From Formosa sp. (GTDB lineage: Bacteria; Bacteroidota; Bacteroidia; Flavobacteriales; Flavobacteriaceae), in contig NZZM01000015.1 in NCBI GenBank assembly GCA_002698705.1, positions 2,389 to 59,023 on the forward strand: a stretch of 56,635 nucleotides of DNA, written 5' to 3'. Positions 26,802 to 34,768 of the stretch are shown here, piece by piece; the stretch's first letter is position 1, and the number at the start of each line of letters is the position of its first letter. A program made the translations under genes and the position numbers. Under the pieces are notes generated by a model. The model searched no databases. It was not told the DNA's origin and saw only the letters and a list, made by a program, of their open reading frames with translations.

Positions 26802-26969
26802 TTAAACAGTTATTTTATCAATTTCTTCTAGAATTTGTTGGGCTAGAGCATATTTTTCATCACTGGCAGTACGATTTGTTGATGAGAGATCGTGCCATTC
26901 GGACATTAATTTTTTATATTGGTCTTGTAATTTCTCAACTGTAGTTTTCCTTTTAAATAATTTAAACAT
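26802..26969 (-). CDS. Lacal_2735 family small protein
   Basis: This 55-residue gene was found by reading the gap between tspO and the peroxidase gene. The product starts MFKLFKRKTTVEKLQDQYKK and continues with the helical segment containing SSTNRTASDEKY, ending EEIDKITV. It matches the flavobacterial Lacal_2735 family as I know it: a basic N-terminal tip followed by one amphipathic coiled-coil helix. Function unknown. It begins two bases after the peroxidase stop and its stop abuts the tspO ATG. Confidence 0.82.
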   Translation of the reverse strand: MFKLFKRKTTVEKLQDQYKKLMSEWHDLSSTNRTASDEKYALAQQILEEIDKITV

Positions 26970-26971
26970 AC

Positions 26972-27523
26972 CTATTTAATTAATTTGGTTATTTTACTAC
27001 TTGTAGGGCGCGTTAGTGAATAAAAATAATCAATAAATTCACCTTGTTTACCAACTATGTATTTTTGAAAATTCCATTTAACAGATGTTGTTTTCACTCC
27101 ATTTAAGTTTTTGTCAGTAAGCCATTGATAGAGTGGATGTTGATTTTTTCCCTTGACATCAATTTTTTCTGACATTATGAAACTAACCCCATAATTTTCT
27201 TCACAGAATGATTTTATTTGTTGATTTGAGCCTGTTTCTTGTTGGCCAAATTGATTGCATGGAACACCAATAACCATTAATTTACCTTTATAATTATCAT
27301 AAAGTCTTTGTAAACCATCATATTGATTAGTAAAACCACATTCGGAAGCAACATTTACAAAAAGTATAAATTGCCCCTTGTAAGCCTTAAGATTAATCGG
27401 AGTACCATCTAAACTATTAATTTTAATATCGTAAAGGTTCATTTTCTTAGAATTATCTACTTCCAATGGTAAAGTACCAATTAGTAATAAAGATGTTAAT
27501 AATACATTTATGATTTTCATCAT
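26972..27523 (-). CDS. Glutathione peroxidase family protein (Cys type), exported
   Basis: This 183-residue thiol peroxidase has the GPX landmarks: VASECGFTNQYDGLQ with peroxidatic Cys62, GVPCNQFGQQE with the tetrad Gln, and VKWNFQKYIV with Trp150-Asn151. The residue is Cys, not selenocysteine. An N-terminal hydrophobic signal (INVLLTSLLLIGTLP) predicts export. Such enzymes usually take electrons from thioredoxin instead of glutathione. I chose the ATG at 27523, which overlaps the SDR stop (TAATG); a second ATG follows directly at 27520. Confidence 0.92.
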   Translation of the reverse strand: MMKIINVLLTSLLLIGTLPLEVDNSKKMNLYDIKINSLDGTPINLKAYKGQFILFVNVASECGFTNQYDGLQRLYDNYKGKLMVIGVPCNQFGQQETGSNQQIKSFCEENYGVSFIMSEKIDVKGKNQHPLYQWLTDKNLNGVKTTSVKWNFQKYIVGKQGEFIDYFYSLTRPTSSKITKLIK

Positions 27524-28206
27524 TAAATTTTTAAGGATACAATTCCACAATCCAATTTAAATATTTGTCCAGATATTGACTTTGATTCTTCAGATATAAG
27601 ATATCTAGCCATACTTGCGACTTCACTTGGAGCTAAAAACTTTTTTAATGGATGCCTTTGTATAGTATTCTCTATCATTCTTTCGTTCCTGAGAAGTTTT
27701 GCTGCCAAATCAGTTTCTGTAATTGTTGGAGCGATAGCATTAACTCTGATGTTTGGTGCCAAGTCTGCAGCGACAGACTTGGTTAGACCTTCAACAGCTG
27801 ATTTTGCTGTTGCAATACTGGCGTGAAATGGCATACCTAGGGAGGTTGCCACAGTGCTAAATAACACAATTGAGCCAGAATCACTTTGAGACAATGCAGG
27901 GGTATAGGCTTGTATGGCCTTAACAGCGCCCATTACATTGATTTCAAAATCATTTCTAAAATCTTCTAAACTCAATCTTTTGAAGGGTTTTAGATTGATA
28001 CTGCCTGGGCAGTAAATCAATCCATCTGCTTGATTAATTTCGGGTAGAGCACTTGTAGTGACATCGCAACTATGATGCGTTAGATTTGCATTTGAATAAT
28101 CTGGTGTATTACGACTTATATTAATAACCTGGTGTTTTGGCAATAATGTATCAACAATAGCTTTGCCGATTCCACGACTACCTCCAATGATAATAATTTT
28201 TTTCAT
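27523..28206 (-). CDS. SDR-family oxidoreductase lacking the catalytic tyrosine
   Basis: This 227-residue Rossmann-fold protein has the dinucleotide site IIIGGSRGIGKAIV (about 5-18), the DVT-type acidic segment, the active-site Ser117 (LFSTVA) and Lys135. The YxxxK motif reads IATAK: residue 131 is Ile, not Tyr. The C-terminal part (NIRVNAIAPTITETDLA; SGQIFKLDCG) is typical of SDRs. It may bind NAD(P) without normal reductase activity or use other residues. It sits between the 74-residue hypothetical and the peroxidase and overlaps both neighbours. Confidence 0.9.
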   Translation of the reverse strand: MKKIIIIGGSRGIGKAIVDTLLPKHQVINISRNTPDYSNANLTHHSCDVTTSALPEINQADGLIYCPGSINLKPFKRLSLEDFRNDFEINVMGAVKAIQAYTPALSQSDSGSIVLFSTVATSLGMPFHASIATAKSAVEGLTKSVAADLAPNIRVNAIAPTITETDLAAKLLRNERMIENTIQRHPLKKFLAPSEVASMARYLISEESKSISGQIFKLDCGIVSLKI

Positions 28207-28427
28207 GACGTTAGGGGTCTTCCTTTGAGACGTTTTTCAATTTTTTGCTTGACAATTGTGAGCTCTTTCATTAATTCCATTAATTCAGGTTTTTTATTAG
28301 CTTTATAAACTTCGTTAATTTCAAGTATAATTGATTTCACCTCTCTAGATGCTTCTATTCTCTCACTAGTGTTTTTGAACTTCAATTTCTTTTCTAGGAA
28401 AACTTGTCCTTTTTTTTCAGCTGACAT
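28203..28427 (-). CDS. Small conserved hypothetical protein
   Basis: This 74-residue, highly charged, helical protein (MSAEKKGQVFLEKKLKFKNT; later NKKPELMELMKELTIVKQKI) has no membrane segment or signal peptide. I do not recognise a named domain. It starts 5 bp after folE and overlaps the SDR start by 4 bp (ATGA), which supports it being a real translated gene. Position between folE and the SDR makes a light/stress role possible but unproven. Confidence 0.75.
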   Translation of the reverse strand: MSAEKKGQVFLEKKLKFKNTSERIEASREVKSIILEINEVYKANKKPELMELMKELTIVKQKIEKRLKGRPLTS

Positions 28428-28432
28428 AATTT

Positions 28433-29119
28433 TTAATTTAAATAATTATTAAACTCTGTAATTTTTTCTGGATTATTGAATACACCACTGTAAAATGAAG
28501 TTACAGTAGCTGAAGATTCGTCTTTAATGCCTCTAGACGAAACACACAAGTGCTTAGCATCAATGATAACAGCCACATCATCTGTCCCTAATATTTTTTT
28601 TAAATCTTCTCCAATTTGATTTGTTAAACGCTCTTGTACTTGCGGTCGTTTCGCGAAATATTGTACTATCCTATTAAGTTTTGAAAGTCCAATAACCTTA
28701 CCGGACGAAACATAGGCAACATGAGCTTTTCCCATGATGGGTACAAAATGGTGTTCACAGTTTGAGTAAAAAGTTATATTTTTTTCCACCAACATTTGGT
28801 TGTACTGATATTTATTGTCAAATAATGCTATTTTTGGCTTGTTTTTTGGATTTAGACCTGAAAAAATTTCATCAATATACATTTTGGCTACTCGATCAGG
28901 TGTCCCTTTTAAGGAATCGTCATTAAGGTCAAGCCCCATTACATCCATTATTTCTTCAAAAAGCATTGAAATTTTATTCTTTTTCTCTTCATCACTTAAA
29001 GCAAATGCATTTTTTTTAAGGGGTGTTTCTAAGCTGGTGCAAAGGTGGTCGTCACCAATTTCGTGATGAGAATAATTGTTTGGGTTAACGAATTTTTGTT
29101 TAATGATATTATTTGACAT
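28433..29119 (-). CDS. folE: GTP cyclohydrolase I
   Basis: FolE converts GTP to dihydroneopterin triphosphate, the entry to folate and other pterins. The 228-residue product (from MSNNIIKQKF) has a divergent N-terminal extension, then NITFYSNCEHHFVPIMGKAHVAY with zinc/active-site Cys and His, GLSKLNRIVQYFAKRPQVQERL and the final HLCVSSRGIKD. The start at 29119 lies 7 bp after the TIGR03643 stop; longer frames would run into that gene. Linkage to three photolyase/cryptochrome genes suggests supply of a pterin (folate) antenna. Confidence 0.95.
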   Translation of the reverse strand: MSNNIIKQKFVNPNNYSHHEIGDDHLCTSLETPLKKNAFALSDEEKKNKISMLFEEIMDVMGLDLNDDSLKGTPDRVAKMYIDEIFSGLNPKNKPKIALFDNKYQYNQMLVEKNITFYSNCEHHFVPIMGKAHVAYVSSGKVIGLSKLNRIVQYFAKRPQVQERLTNQIGEDLKKILGTDDVAVIIDAKHLCVSSRGIKDESSATVTSFYSGVFNNPEKITEFNNYLN

Positions 29120-29126
29120 AGATTTT

Positions 29127-29399
29127 TTAACGTTTTGATATTTTATTGTTGGAAATTGCATTTTGTCTGGAGCATTTGAAGCGACCAGATTCAAAAGATC
29201 TTAACTTTTGATGCTTTGTTTTACGACCTTGAACTCTAGCACGCCAAAGTCTAAAACTTTTTGGATGCATCTGATTTCTCATAAGAGATATAACCTGTTG
29301 TTCTGATAATCCAAACTGAAATTCTATAGCATCGAATGTAGTACGATCTTCCCAAGCCATTTCTATAATTCTGTCAATATCAATTAAATTTAAGCTCAT
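29127..29399 (-). CDS. TIGR03643 family protein
   Basis: The 90-residue protein matches TIGR03643 closely: DIDRIIEMAWEDRTTFDAIE, FQFGLSEQQVISLMR, then FRLWRARVQGRKTKHQKLR. The N-terminal part looks like a helix-turn-helix of sigma-region-4/transposase type (FDAIEFQFGLSEQQVISLMR), so a DNA-binding role is conceivable. The family is known mainly as a neighbour of photolyase/cryptochrome genes; function unproven. A basic C-terminal tail follows. It overlaps the upstream 142-residue gene by 4 bp. Confidence 0.85.
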   Translation of the reverse strand: MSLNLIDIDRIIEMAWEDRTTFDAIEFQFGLSEQQVISLMRNQMHPKSFRLWRARVQGRKTKHQKLRSFESGRFKCSRQNAISNNKISKR

Positions 29400-29824
29400 A
29401 ACTGTGGAAGAATGTATTGTTTATCGAATTTTATTTTTTCAGCCAATAAATTTTCAAAGAAATTTTTATTTTCTTTAAAAGTCTTTGAGTTTTCAAATTG
29501 AATAAATCGACCTTGAGCGTGTATACTAGTGAAATCAGTTTTGTAAAAAACTAACTGGTAGAAAGGAATTGCCCATGTGAAGTTTTTTAGACCTTTGTTA
29601 ATACGGATTAGAATTCCTTTTTTTCGCAACTCTATATTTGCATAATTTAAATCTGAAATAATGTTAATAATGTAACTGAGATTTGGGCTAAGCTGTTTTA
29701 TTATCATTCTTTTTGATCCAACCCCACCTCTTTTTAATGACTCCAAAAGTCTGTAGGGTTTACCAACAAAATTTTCAAGTGTTTTTTTATGATTTTTATC
29801 GTAAAGTGTGGTATCTAGAATCAA
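29396..29824 (-). CDS. Conserved hypothetical protein, first gene of the photolyase/folE operon
   Basis: The 142-residue product reads MILDTTLYDKNHKKTLENFV at its start, then GGVGSKRMIIKQLSPNLSYI and FTSIHAQGRFIQFENSKTF. I do not recognise a named domain; it is soluble, without signal peptide or membrane helix, and has alternating beta-like strands (ILIRINKGLKNFTWAIPFY). I recall similar proteins beside flavobacterial cryptochrome genes, but cannot verify this. The start is TTG: no in-frame ATG is available upstream. It lies directly behind the operator B / -7 element pair and overlaps the next gene by 4 bp. Confidence 0.75.
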   Translation of the reverse strand: MILDTTLYDKNHKKTLENFVGKPYRLLESLKRGGVGSKRMIIKQLSPNLSYIINIISDLNYANIELRKKGILIRINKGLKNFTWAIPFYQLVFYKTDFTSIHAQGRFIQFENSKTFKENKNFFENLLAEKIKFDKQYILPQL

Positions 29825-29841
29825 ATTAATATCATTTTATT

Positions 29842-29849
29842 CAAACTTA
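29842..29849 (-). promoter_or_regulatory. -7 element of the downstream photolyase operon
   Basis: TAAGTTTG on the minus strand fits TAnnTTTG, 17 bp before the TTG start at 29824. No TTG is present at -33; the 27-bp operator B lies 23 bp further upstream. Confidence 0.65.
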
Positions 29850-29872
29850 ACTAATGTACTTGCATTAATACA

Positions 29873-29899
29873 TAGAATTAAAAAAACATTAACATTTTT
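29873..29899 (-). promoter_or_regulatory. Operator B: 27-bp element shared with the upstream photolyase operon
   Basis: This 27-bp block (plus strand begins TAGAATTAAA and ends AAACATTAACATTTTT) matches 26 of 27 bases at 35474-35500. It is exactly 23 bp from the TAAGTTTG -7 element, the same distance as at the other site. On the minus strand it contains a direct repeat ATGTTA-ATGTTT. Its placement at about -36 to -62 fits an activator site. It overlaps a hairpin that may terminate the upstream operon. Confidence 0.7.
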
Positions 29900-29911
29900 A
29901 ATGTTTTTTTA
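29881..29911 (-). terminator. Possible terminator at the end of the Cry-DASH operon, overlapping operator B
   Basis: AAAAAACATTA (29881-29891) and TAATGTTTTTT (29899-29909) form a perfect 11-bp AT-only stem with a 7-nt loop, followed on the minus strand by T-rich DNA. It lies 20 bp past the stop of the upstream operon. AT-only stems are weak, so termination is uncertain. Confidence 0.45.
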
Positions 29912-29931
29912 ACAGAGTATTTAAACCTTTA

Positions 29932-31401
29932 TTATTTTAAGTTTTCAATAAAAGATGCTGAAGTTTCAAGTAACCTCTTCTTCTTTTCTGTATCCATTTT
30001 TTCGAAAGAACTAACCAACATTCTCATTCTTGGATTCTTTTTAAAAAATTCTTTGTGGTTATTTATGAAATTCCAAAATAATGCGTCCCAAATTAGACAC
30101 CAATCAGCTTTTTTGTAATCGCTCATTTTTAGGATGTAACTACTACCGCTTATATAGGGTTTTGTTGACATGAGACCTCCATCTGAAAATTGACTCATCC
30201 CATAAACATTTGGAACCATAACCCAATCATAGCTGTCGATTGAAAGCTCCATAAACCAGCGATATACTTCATCTGGATCAATTTCACACAAAAGCATCAA
30301 ATTACCAATAATCATCAATCTTTCAATGTGGTGGATGTATCCGGTTTTTGTAATTTTTTTTACAGAATCGTCAAATGGCTCAATTCCAGTGCTACCGTTG
30401 TAGAAACTTGCTGGCATTTTCCTCTTAAAGTTCCAAAAATTCTTGGTACGCTCTTCTGTACCTTTTGTAATATAGACACCTCTAATAAATTCTCTCCAGC
30501 CAATGATTTGCCGAATGAATCCTTCTGTTGAATTGATTGGTATATTGTGCTTTTTTGCGTAGTCTACGGAGATTTGAACGACATAATTTGGATCTAGCAA
30601 TCCGACGTTCATAAGTGGAGACAATAAACTGTGGTGCAGTTTAGTTTCATTTTTAAGCAATGCATCTTCGTAGGTCCCAAACTCTTCAAACCTCGTTTTT
30701 AAAAACTCTCTAAACCATTTTTTTGAAGACTCAAAATCATGTGGGTAGTTTGGTTTATTTGGTAATTCACCACAATTATCTGGGTAGTTTTTTTCAACAT
30801 AAATCAGTGCTTCTTCAAAATAAGTGCTTTCTGCAGGGCGCTTTATTTTTGGTGTTTGTTTTCCTTTTGGATATTTCTCCCTATTGTATTTATCATAAGT
30901 CCATTCACCGCCCTCAGGCGATCCGTGTTGCATCAGAAGTCCCATTTCTTGGCGTTGATTTTTGTAAAAAGAGGTTTGGAAGAATTTTTTCTTATCCGAT
31001 CTAAAAAATGGATTTAATTCTTCATTACCCAGCAGAAATAAGGGATTTTTAAATAATCTAAGCTCAATAGCTTTTTTTCTACAAGCATTTTTTAATCTCT
31101 TATTAAGCCAATTATCATTTGGATCATATACATTAATTTTTTTGATCTCACTGCTTAAGTTTTTAATCAGTATTCTGACATCACTCTCAATTTTTGTTGA
31201 GTCAATATATTCAGTATTGTAGTGTTCTCTTAGATAGTTTTCATAGTATTTCATACTCATTCTGTGAAATAGAATTTTCTGCTTGTGAAAATTAAAATGT
31301 TTAAAAAAAAGATATTCCTCAACTAATATGATTCTTTTGGAAGCTTGAAGTAAATCTGAATTTTCAAAAAGTTGATTGGGAAATATTAATGTTAGTTCCA
31401 T
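29932..31401 (-). CDS. Cryptochrome/photolyase family protein (PhrB/DPRP type), FeS cysteines not conserved
   Basis: The 489-residue protein belongs to the photolyase-related DPRP (PhrB/CryB) family, whose studied members are (6-4) photolyases with an FeS cluster. N-terminal antenna domain begins LTLIFPNQLFENSDLL. The FAD domain has IIGWREFIRGVYI, TGYIHHIERLMI with the His-His-x-x-Arg motif (357-361), and DWVMVPNVYGMSQFSDGGL followed by the SKPY-like TKPYISGS. Its four cysteines are C106, C210, C372 and C435. The YCxxC pair expected after KMSDY reads YKKAD, and the Cys expected about 15 residues before HH is missing. It is last in the Cry-DASH operon. Confidence 0.9.
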   Translation of the reverse strand: MELTLIFPNQLFENSDLLQASKRIILVEEYLFFKHFNFHKQKILFHRMSMKYYENYLREHYNTEYIDSTKIESDVRILIKNLSSEIKKINVYDPNDNWLNKRLKNACRKKAIELRLFKNPLFLLGNEELNPFFRSDKKKFFQTSFYKNQRQEMGLLMQHGSPEGGEWTYDKYNREKYPKGKQTPKIKRPAESTYFEEALIYVEKNYPDNCGELPNKPNYPHDFESSKKWFREFLKTRFEEFGTYEDALLKNETKLHHSLLSPLMNVGLLDPNYVVQISVDYAKKHNIPINSTEGFIRQIIGWREFIRGVYITKGTEERTKNFWNFKRKMPASFYNGSTGIEPFDDSVKKITKTGYIHHIERLMIIGNLMLLCEIDPDEVYRWFMELSIDSYDWVMVPNVYGMSQFSDGGLMSTKPYISGSSYILKMSDYKKADWCLIWDALFWNFINNHKEFFKKNPRMRMLVSSFEKMDTEKKKRLLETSASFIENLK

Positions 31402-31409
31402 AGTCGTTG

Positions 31410-32705
31410 TTATTTAAGCCAATGGTTTCTGAAAAGCTTGTCACCATCATACATTTCTGCCTGTCTTTTAAGGTTAAAGGTGCGATCCCTAGGATCGTTA
31501 CCAACTCCGGAAACGTACATCCAATTACCATAATTGCTGTGTACATCATAGTCTAATAACATGCTTTCAAAATACGCTGCACCAATGCGCCAGTCAATTT
31601 TTAAAGTTTTTGCGAAGAAAGAAGCTACATTTTGACGTCCACGATTGCTCATCCATCCTGTATTTTTTAATTCAATCATGTTCGCATTTACAAAATCATC
31701 TGCCGTTCTTCCATCAGTCCATTCCTTTACAAATTTTGAATTTTCAGTCCAATTGTAAGTGATGTTTAAAATTCCTTCAAGTTTAAAAATTGCATTTTCG
31801 TGTTTGAGAGAAATGAATTTAAAAAAGTCACGCCAAATCAATTCGAAAAATAACCAATAAGTAGATTGATTTGCATAAAATTGCTGCTCAAAATCCTTGA
31901 TTTTCCAGTAAATTTGTCTAGCAGACAAACTACCATTTGCCAGCCATGGAGAAAATTTAGAACTGTAGTTTTCTCCCAAAAGGCCATTGCGTGTTTTTTT
32001 ATAGACACCCAGTGATTGAGTCTTGAAAAAATAATAGTCTAAGCGTTTTTCAGCTGATGTAGAGCCACCTTTAAAAGGACATGCGGTTCGAAGATCTACA
32101 TCAAAATCTTCAAACCCCAATTGTTCCAATGTTGGCAATTTAAAATCTATTTCAACTTTTGAACAAATCTTTTGAGGCTGAACAGAAACTAAAGGTCTAA
32201 CCGACGATTTTCTTTCTAATTGTTTTCTAAATTGTGTAAAAACCTTTGGGGTTTCGCTGTAGTGGAATGTCACATCATCGGGATGAAATAAAAATTGATC
32301 ATAACATCCATGAACGATTACATCCGAGGGTAAACATTTCTTTACAGAATTAATTCTTCTAATCTCTTCATCTGTCCATTCTTTTTGGTGGTATACTGCT
32401 TTCACACCATATGTATTTACCAATTTGCTGATTTGGTCTTTTAAAACAGAATTAAACACTAAAAGGCTTATATTTAGCGCATCAAGTTCTGATTTTAAAT
32501 CTTTTAGAGTGTCAAGTAAAAATTTAGCTCTGAATTTTTCAGTTTTTTTAAAACCAAATTGTGTTTTATTGAACTGCTTTGGAATTAAAAAATAAATTCC
32601 TATGACACGCTCTGAGTTCTTCATAGCTTTATTGAGTACAGAGTTGTCCTGAACTCTTAAATTGTCTGTGAACCAGACGATGGATGTGCTTTGTTTCTGC
32701 TGCAT
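31410..32705 (-). CDS. DASH-family cryptochrome
   Basis: This 431-residue Cry-DASH flavoprotein, a family that repairs CPDs mainly in single-stranded DNA, starts with the antenna domain ([18 protein letters not shown]). The FAD domain shows [58 protein letters not shown] and [26 protein letters not shown], the NPRD-like ending typical for DASH. The ATG at 32705 lies inside the end of the DUF2256 gene (49-bp overlap). The next gene starts 8 bp after the stop. Confidence 0.95.
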   Translation of the reverse strand: MQQKQSTSIVWFTDNLRVQDNSVLNKAMKNSERVIGIYFLIPKQFNKTQFGFKKTEKFRAKFLLDTLKDLKSELDALNISLLVFNSVLKDQISKLVNTYGVKAVYHQKEWTDEEIRRINSVKKCLPSDVIVHGCYDQFLFHPDDVTFHYSETPKVFTQFRKQLERKSSVRPLVSVQPQKICSKVEIDFKLPTLEQLGFEDFDVDLRTACPFKGGSTSAEKRLDYYFFKTQSLGVYKKTRNGLLGENYSSKFSPWLANGSLSARQIYWKIKDFEQQFYANQSTYWLFFELIWRDFFKFISLKHENAIFKLEGILNITYNWTENSKFVKEWTDGRTADDFVNANMIELKNTGWMSNRGRQNVASFFAKTLKIDWRIGAAYFESMLLDYDVHSNYGNWMYVSGVGNDPRDRTFNLKRQAEMYDGDKLFRNHWLK

Positions 32706-32815
32706 TTTTTACTACAATATTTTACAAACTCCCAATTTCTTTCCCATTTTTTTCTCCATGAAAATGGACGTTTACAAACCACACAAGTCTTAATAGGTAG
32801 TTGTGATTTTTTCAA
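32657..32815 (-). CDS. DUF2256 domain-containing zinc-ribbon-like protein
   Basis: This 52-residue frame was found by reading the gap between the flavin reductase and Cry-DASH genes. It has the full DUF2256 pattern: [20 protein letters not shown], then [19 protein letters not shown]. Four cysteines (11, 14, 34, 38) form a CxxC...CxxxC zinc-binding arrangement. The start is TTG at 32815, 4 bp after the flavin reductase stop. The 3' end overlaps the Cry-DASH start by 49 bp in another frame. The family is a common neighbour of Cry-DASH genes; function unknown. Confidence 0.85.
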   Translation of the reverse strand: MKKSQLPIKTCVVCKRPFSWRKKWERNWEFVKYCSKKCSRNKAHPSSGSQTI

Positions 32816-32819
32816 AGCT

Positions 32820-33458
32820 CTAAATTTTGGAGTTCAAGTTTTTTTTAGGGCGCTGGTATTCCAATCGGGCTTTGAGTTTTGGCAGTGTGTACCCGTCTAA
32901 ACCATTAATGGCAACAATATCACCCTTTGACAAGTTGACAAAACCATCGTCTTCCAACAAATTTTCACGAACGAATAAATCTTTTATTTCTCCAATTAGT
33001 TGTATGCAATCATTACTCTTAATAAGATATTCTTCACAGTAAGTAAGCCCAATTTGAATGGGTGAATTTTTGACAAAAGGGGCGTGCCATCCATTTTTGT
33101 ATTCTTCTTCTAAATTGGTGATTTCAAATTCTGAAACCTCCTTGTCGTATTTTGCTGAAGTATGATGAGCATCTTTGATAATTGGTGAATGAATATGATT
33201 AATAGTGAATTGACCGGTTTCTTTAATATTTTCATAAGTGTTTCTAGGAACATCTGTCGATGGCCTGAAAACGACACCCAGTAGAGGTGGGTTTGATCCG
33301 AAGTGAGTTACTGAACTAAAGACTGCAACATTTGACGTACCGGCATTGGATTTGGTTCCGATCAAGTTAGCAGATTTAAAGCCTGAACAACTATTTATTA
33401 AATTTATTTTATAAATATTTTTTAATTCATCAACATCTTTTCTATTAAAATGTATCAT
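32820..33458 (-). CDS. Flavin reductase family protein
   Basis: The 212-residue protein has a flavin-reductase-like split-barrel fold: [40 protein letters not shown], then [14 protein letters not shown]. Members bind FMN and reduce free flavin or act as oxygenase partners. In an operon with two FAD photolyase/cryptochromes, a role in keeping flavin reduced is attractive but is only inference. It overlaps the ABC1 kinase stop by 4 bp (ATGA). Confidence 0.88.
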   Translation of the reverse strand: MIHFNRKDVDELKNIYKINLINSCSGFKSANLIGTKSNAGTSNVAVFSSVTHFGSNPPLLGVVFRPSTDVPRNTYENIKETGQFTINHIHSPIIKDAHHTSAKYDKEVSEFEITNLEEEYKNGWHAPFVKNSPIQIGLTYCEEYLIKSNDCIQLIGEIKDLFVRENLLEDDGFVNLSKGDIVAINGLDGYTLPKLKARLEYQRPKKNLNSKI

Positions 33459-34768
33459 ATGTATTTTTTGTATTTATTGATTTTAATCGAATTTGCATTT
33501 AGATCAAACATTAAATTATATAATCCAAAAAAAGTTCTATTCATATATATGAAATGTTTTGATCCTCGGGAGTTATTAAACTTCCTAAGCTCTGTGTTTT
33601 TACTATAACTCTCCGCGATGGCTCCAATTTTTCCAAAAAACTCAGGATCTGAAAAATCAAATACTGTACTTTGAAAAGGCAAAGTAGTAACATTCAAAAG
33701 TTCATGAAACATATCGATGAAAAAACTTGTTTCCTCAGGTGTGTCATACGCTGTTAGGATTTCTAATTCATAGAGTTTTTCAGTGAATAGTTTAGGGTTG
33801 TCCATTATTGATTTATCGGTCAATTCAAAATAGGGTATGTAAAATTCTTTTGGAATGGTTTTGATGCAACCAAAATCTAAAGCAATAAGCTGTGTTTCGT
33901 CGTTGATTAGAAAATTTCCAGGGTGGGGGTCGGCATTAACTTTGCGTAAGTTGTGGATTTGATGCATGTAGAAGTCCCAGAGTGCTTGTCCCAACTGATT
34001 CGATTTTTTTATATCATTGTTGTATTTGACAAACTCAGACAAATGCACCCCTTTCATATAATCCATTGTGAGAATTCTATTAGAGGAAAGCTGAGTGTAG
34101 TAGTTGGGAAATAAAATATTTGGAATGTGAGCGCAAGCATTGGCAATTTCCTGACTTTGTTCAATTTCTAGACAATAATTTGTTTCTTCAGTAAGTTTAT
34201 CTTCTACTTCTTTGAAATACTTGTCCGCTCCTCTAGACTTGATATTAAACATTCTTAGAGCGATGGGTTTTACGAGTGCTAAATCAGATTTAATACTGTC
34301 TGCTACTCCAGGATACTGAATTTTAACAGCTAATGCTTTACCGTTTTTTTTTGCTCTGTGAACTTGGCCAATACTAGCGGCATTTACCGAATTAGAGTCA
34401 AATTCGTCAAAAACGGCTTCTGGCTCTTTACCTAAATATTTTTTGAATGTTTTTGTGACTAGTGGAGAAGATAGGGGTGGAACAGAAAATTGCGCAAGAG
34501 AAAATTTTTCAACATAAGCACGTGGCAGTAGATTTTTTTCCATGCTTAGCATTTGAGCAACTTTCAAAGCACTGCCTTTAAGCTGTTTTAGAGTGTCATA
34601 AATATCTTCTGCATTGTTTTTGTTAAGGTTTTGCTTTGCAACTTCTTCGGATTTACTGATTTTTTCTCCGTAGTACTTTATGTAGTTAACTCCAACCTTT
34701 GCACCGGTAGATACTAATTTGGATGCACGTTGTAGTTTTGAGGTTGGAATTCTATCGATAGATTTCAT
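33455..34768 (-). CDS. ABC1/AarF (UbiB-type) atypical kinase
   Basis: The 437-residue protein belongs to the ABC1/UbiB kinase-like family. Visible landmarks: the Ala-rich nucleotide loop region (AASIGQVHRAKKNGKALAVK, with the catalytic-site Lys in VKIQYPGV), the KxGQ-like LKGSALKVAQMLS near residue 65, ILTMDYMKGVHLSEF, VNADPHPGNFLI and ALDFGCIK with the metal-binding Asp. In other bacteria such kinases aid ubiquinone synthesis; a menaquinone organism carrying one in a photolyase operon is unusual. The TetR-like stop and this start overlap (TAATG). Confidence 0.92.
   Translation of the reverse strand: MKSIDRIPTSKLQRASKLVSTGAKVGVNYIKYYGEKISKSEEVAKQNLNKNNAEDIYDTLKQLKGSALKVAQMLSMEKNLLPRAYVEKFSLAQFSVPPLSSPLVTKTFKKYLGKEPEAVFDEFDSNSVNAASIGQVHRAKKNGKALAVKIQYPGVADSIKSDLALVKPIALRMFNIKSRGADKYFKEVEDKLTEETNYCLEIEQSQEIANACAHIPNILFPNYYTQLSSNRILTMDYMKGVHLSEFVKYNNDIKKSNQLGQALWDFYMHQIHNLRKVNADPHPGNFLINDETQLIALDFGCIKTIPKEFYIPYFELTDKSIMDNPKLFTEKLYELEILTAYDTPEETSFFIDMFHELLNVTTLPFQSTVFDFSDPEFFGKIGAIAESYSKNTELRKFNNSRGSKHFIYMNRTFFGLYNLMFDLNANSIKINKYKKYI

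Noticed and set aside
29120-29194. Upstream start for folE
   Set aside because: It would lie inside the TIGR03643 gene and adds residues not expected in the family.
29881-29911. The AT-rich palindrome as the actual regulatory signal shared by both operons
   Set aside because: The inverted repeat exists only at the downstream operon; the upstream copy of the 27-bp element lacks the second arm, so the shared signal is the linear element.
30723-31004. Plus-strand frame of 93 codons inside the PhrB-type gene
   Set aside because: It is antisense to conserved coding sequence and has no domain or upstream promoter.
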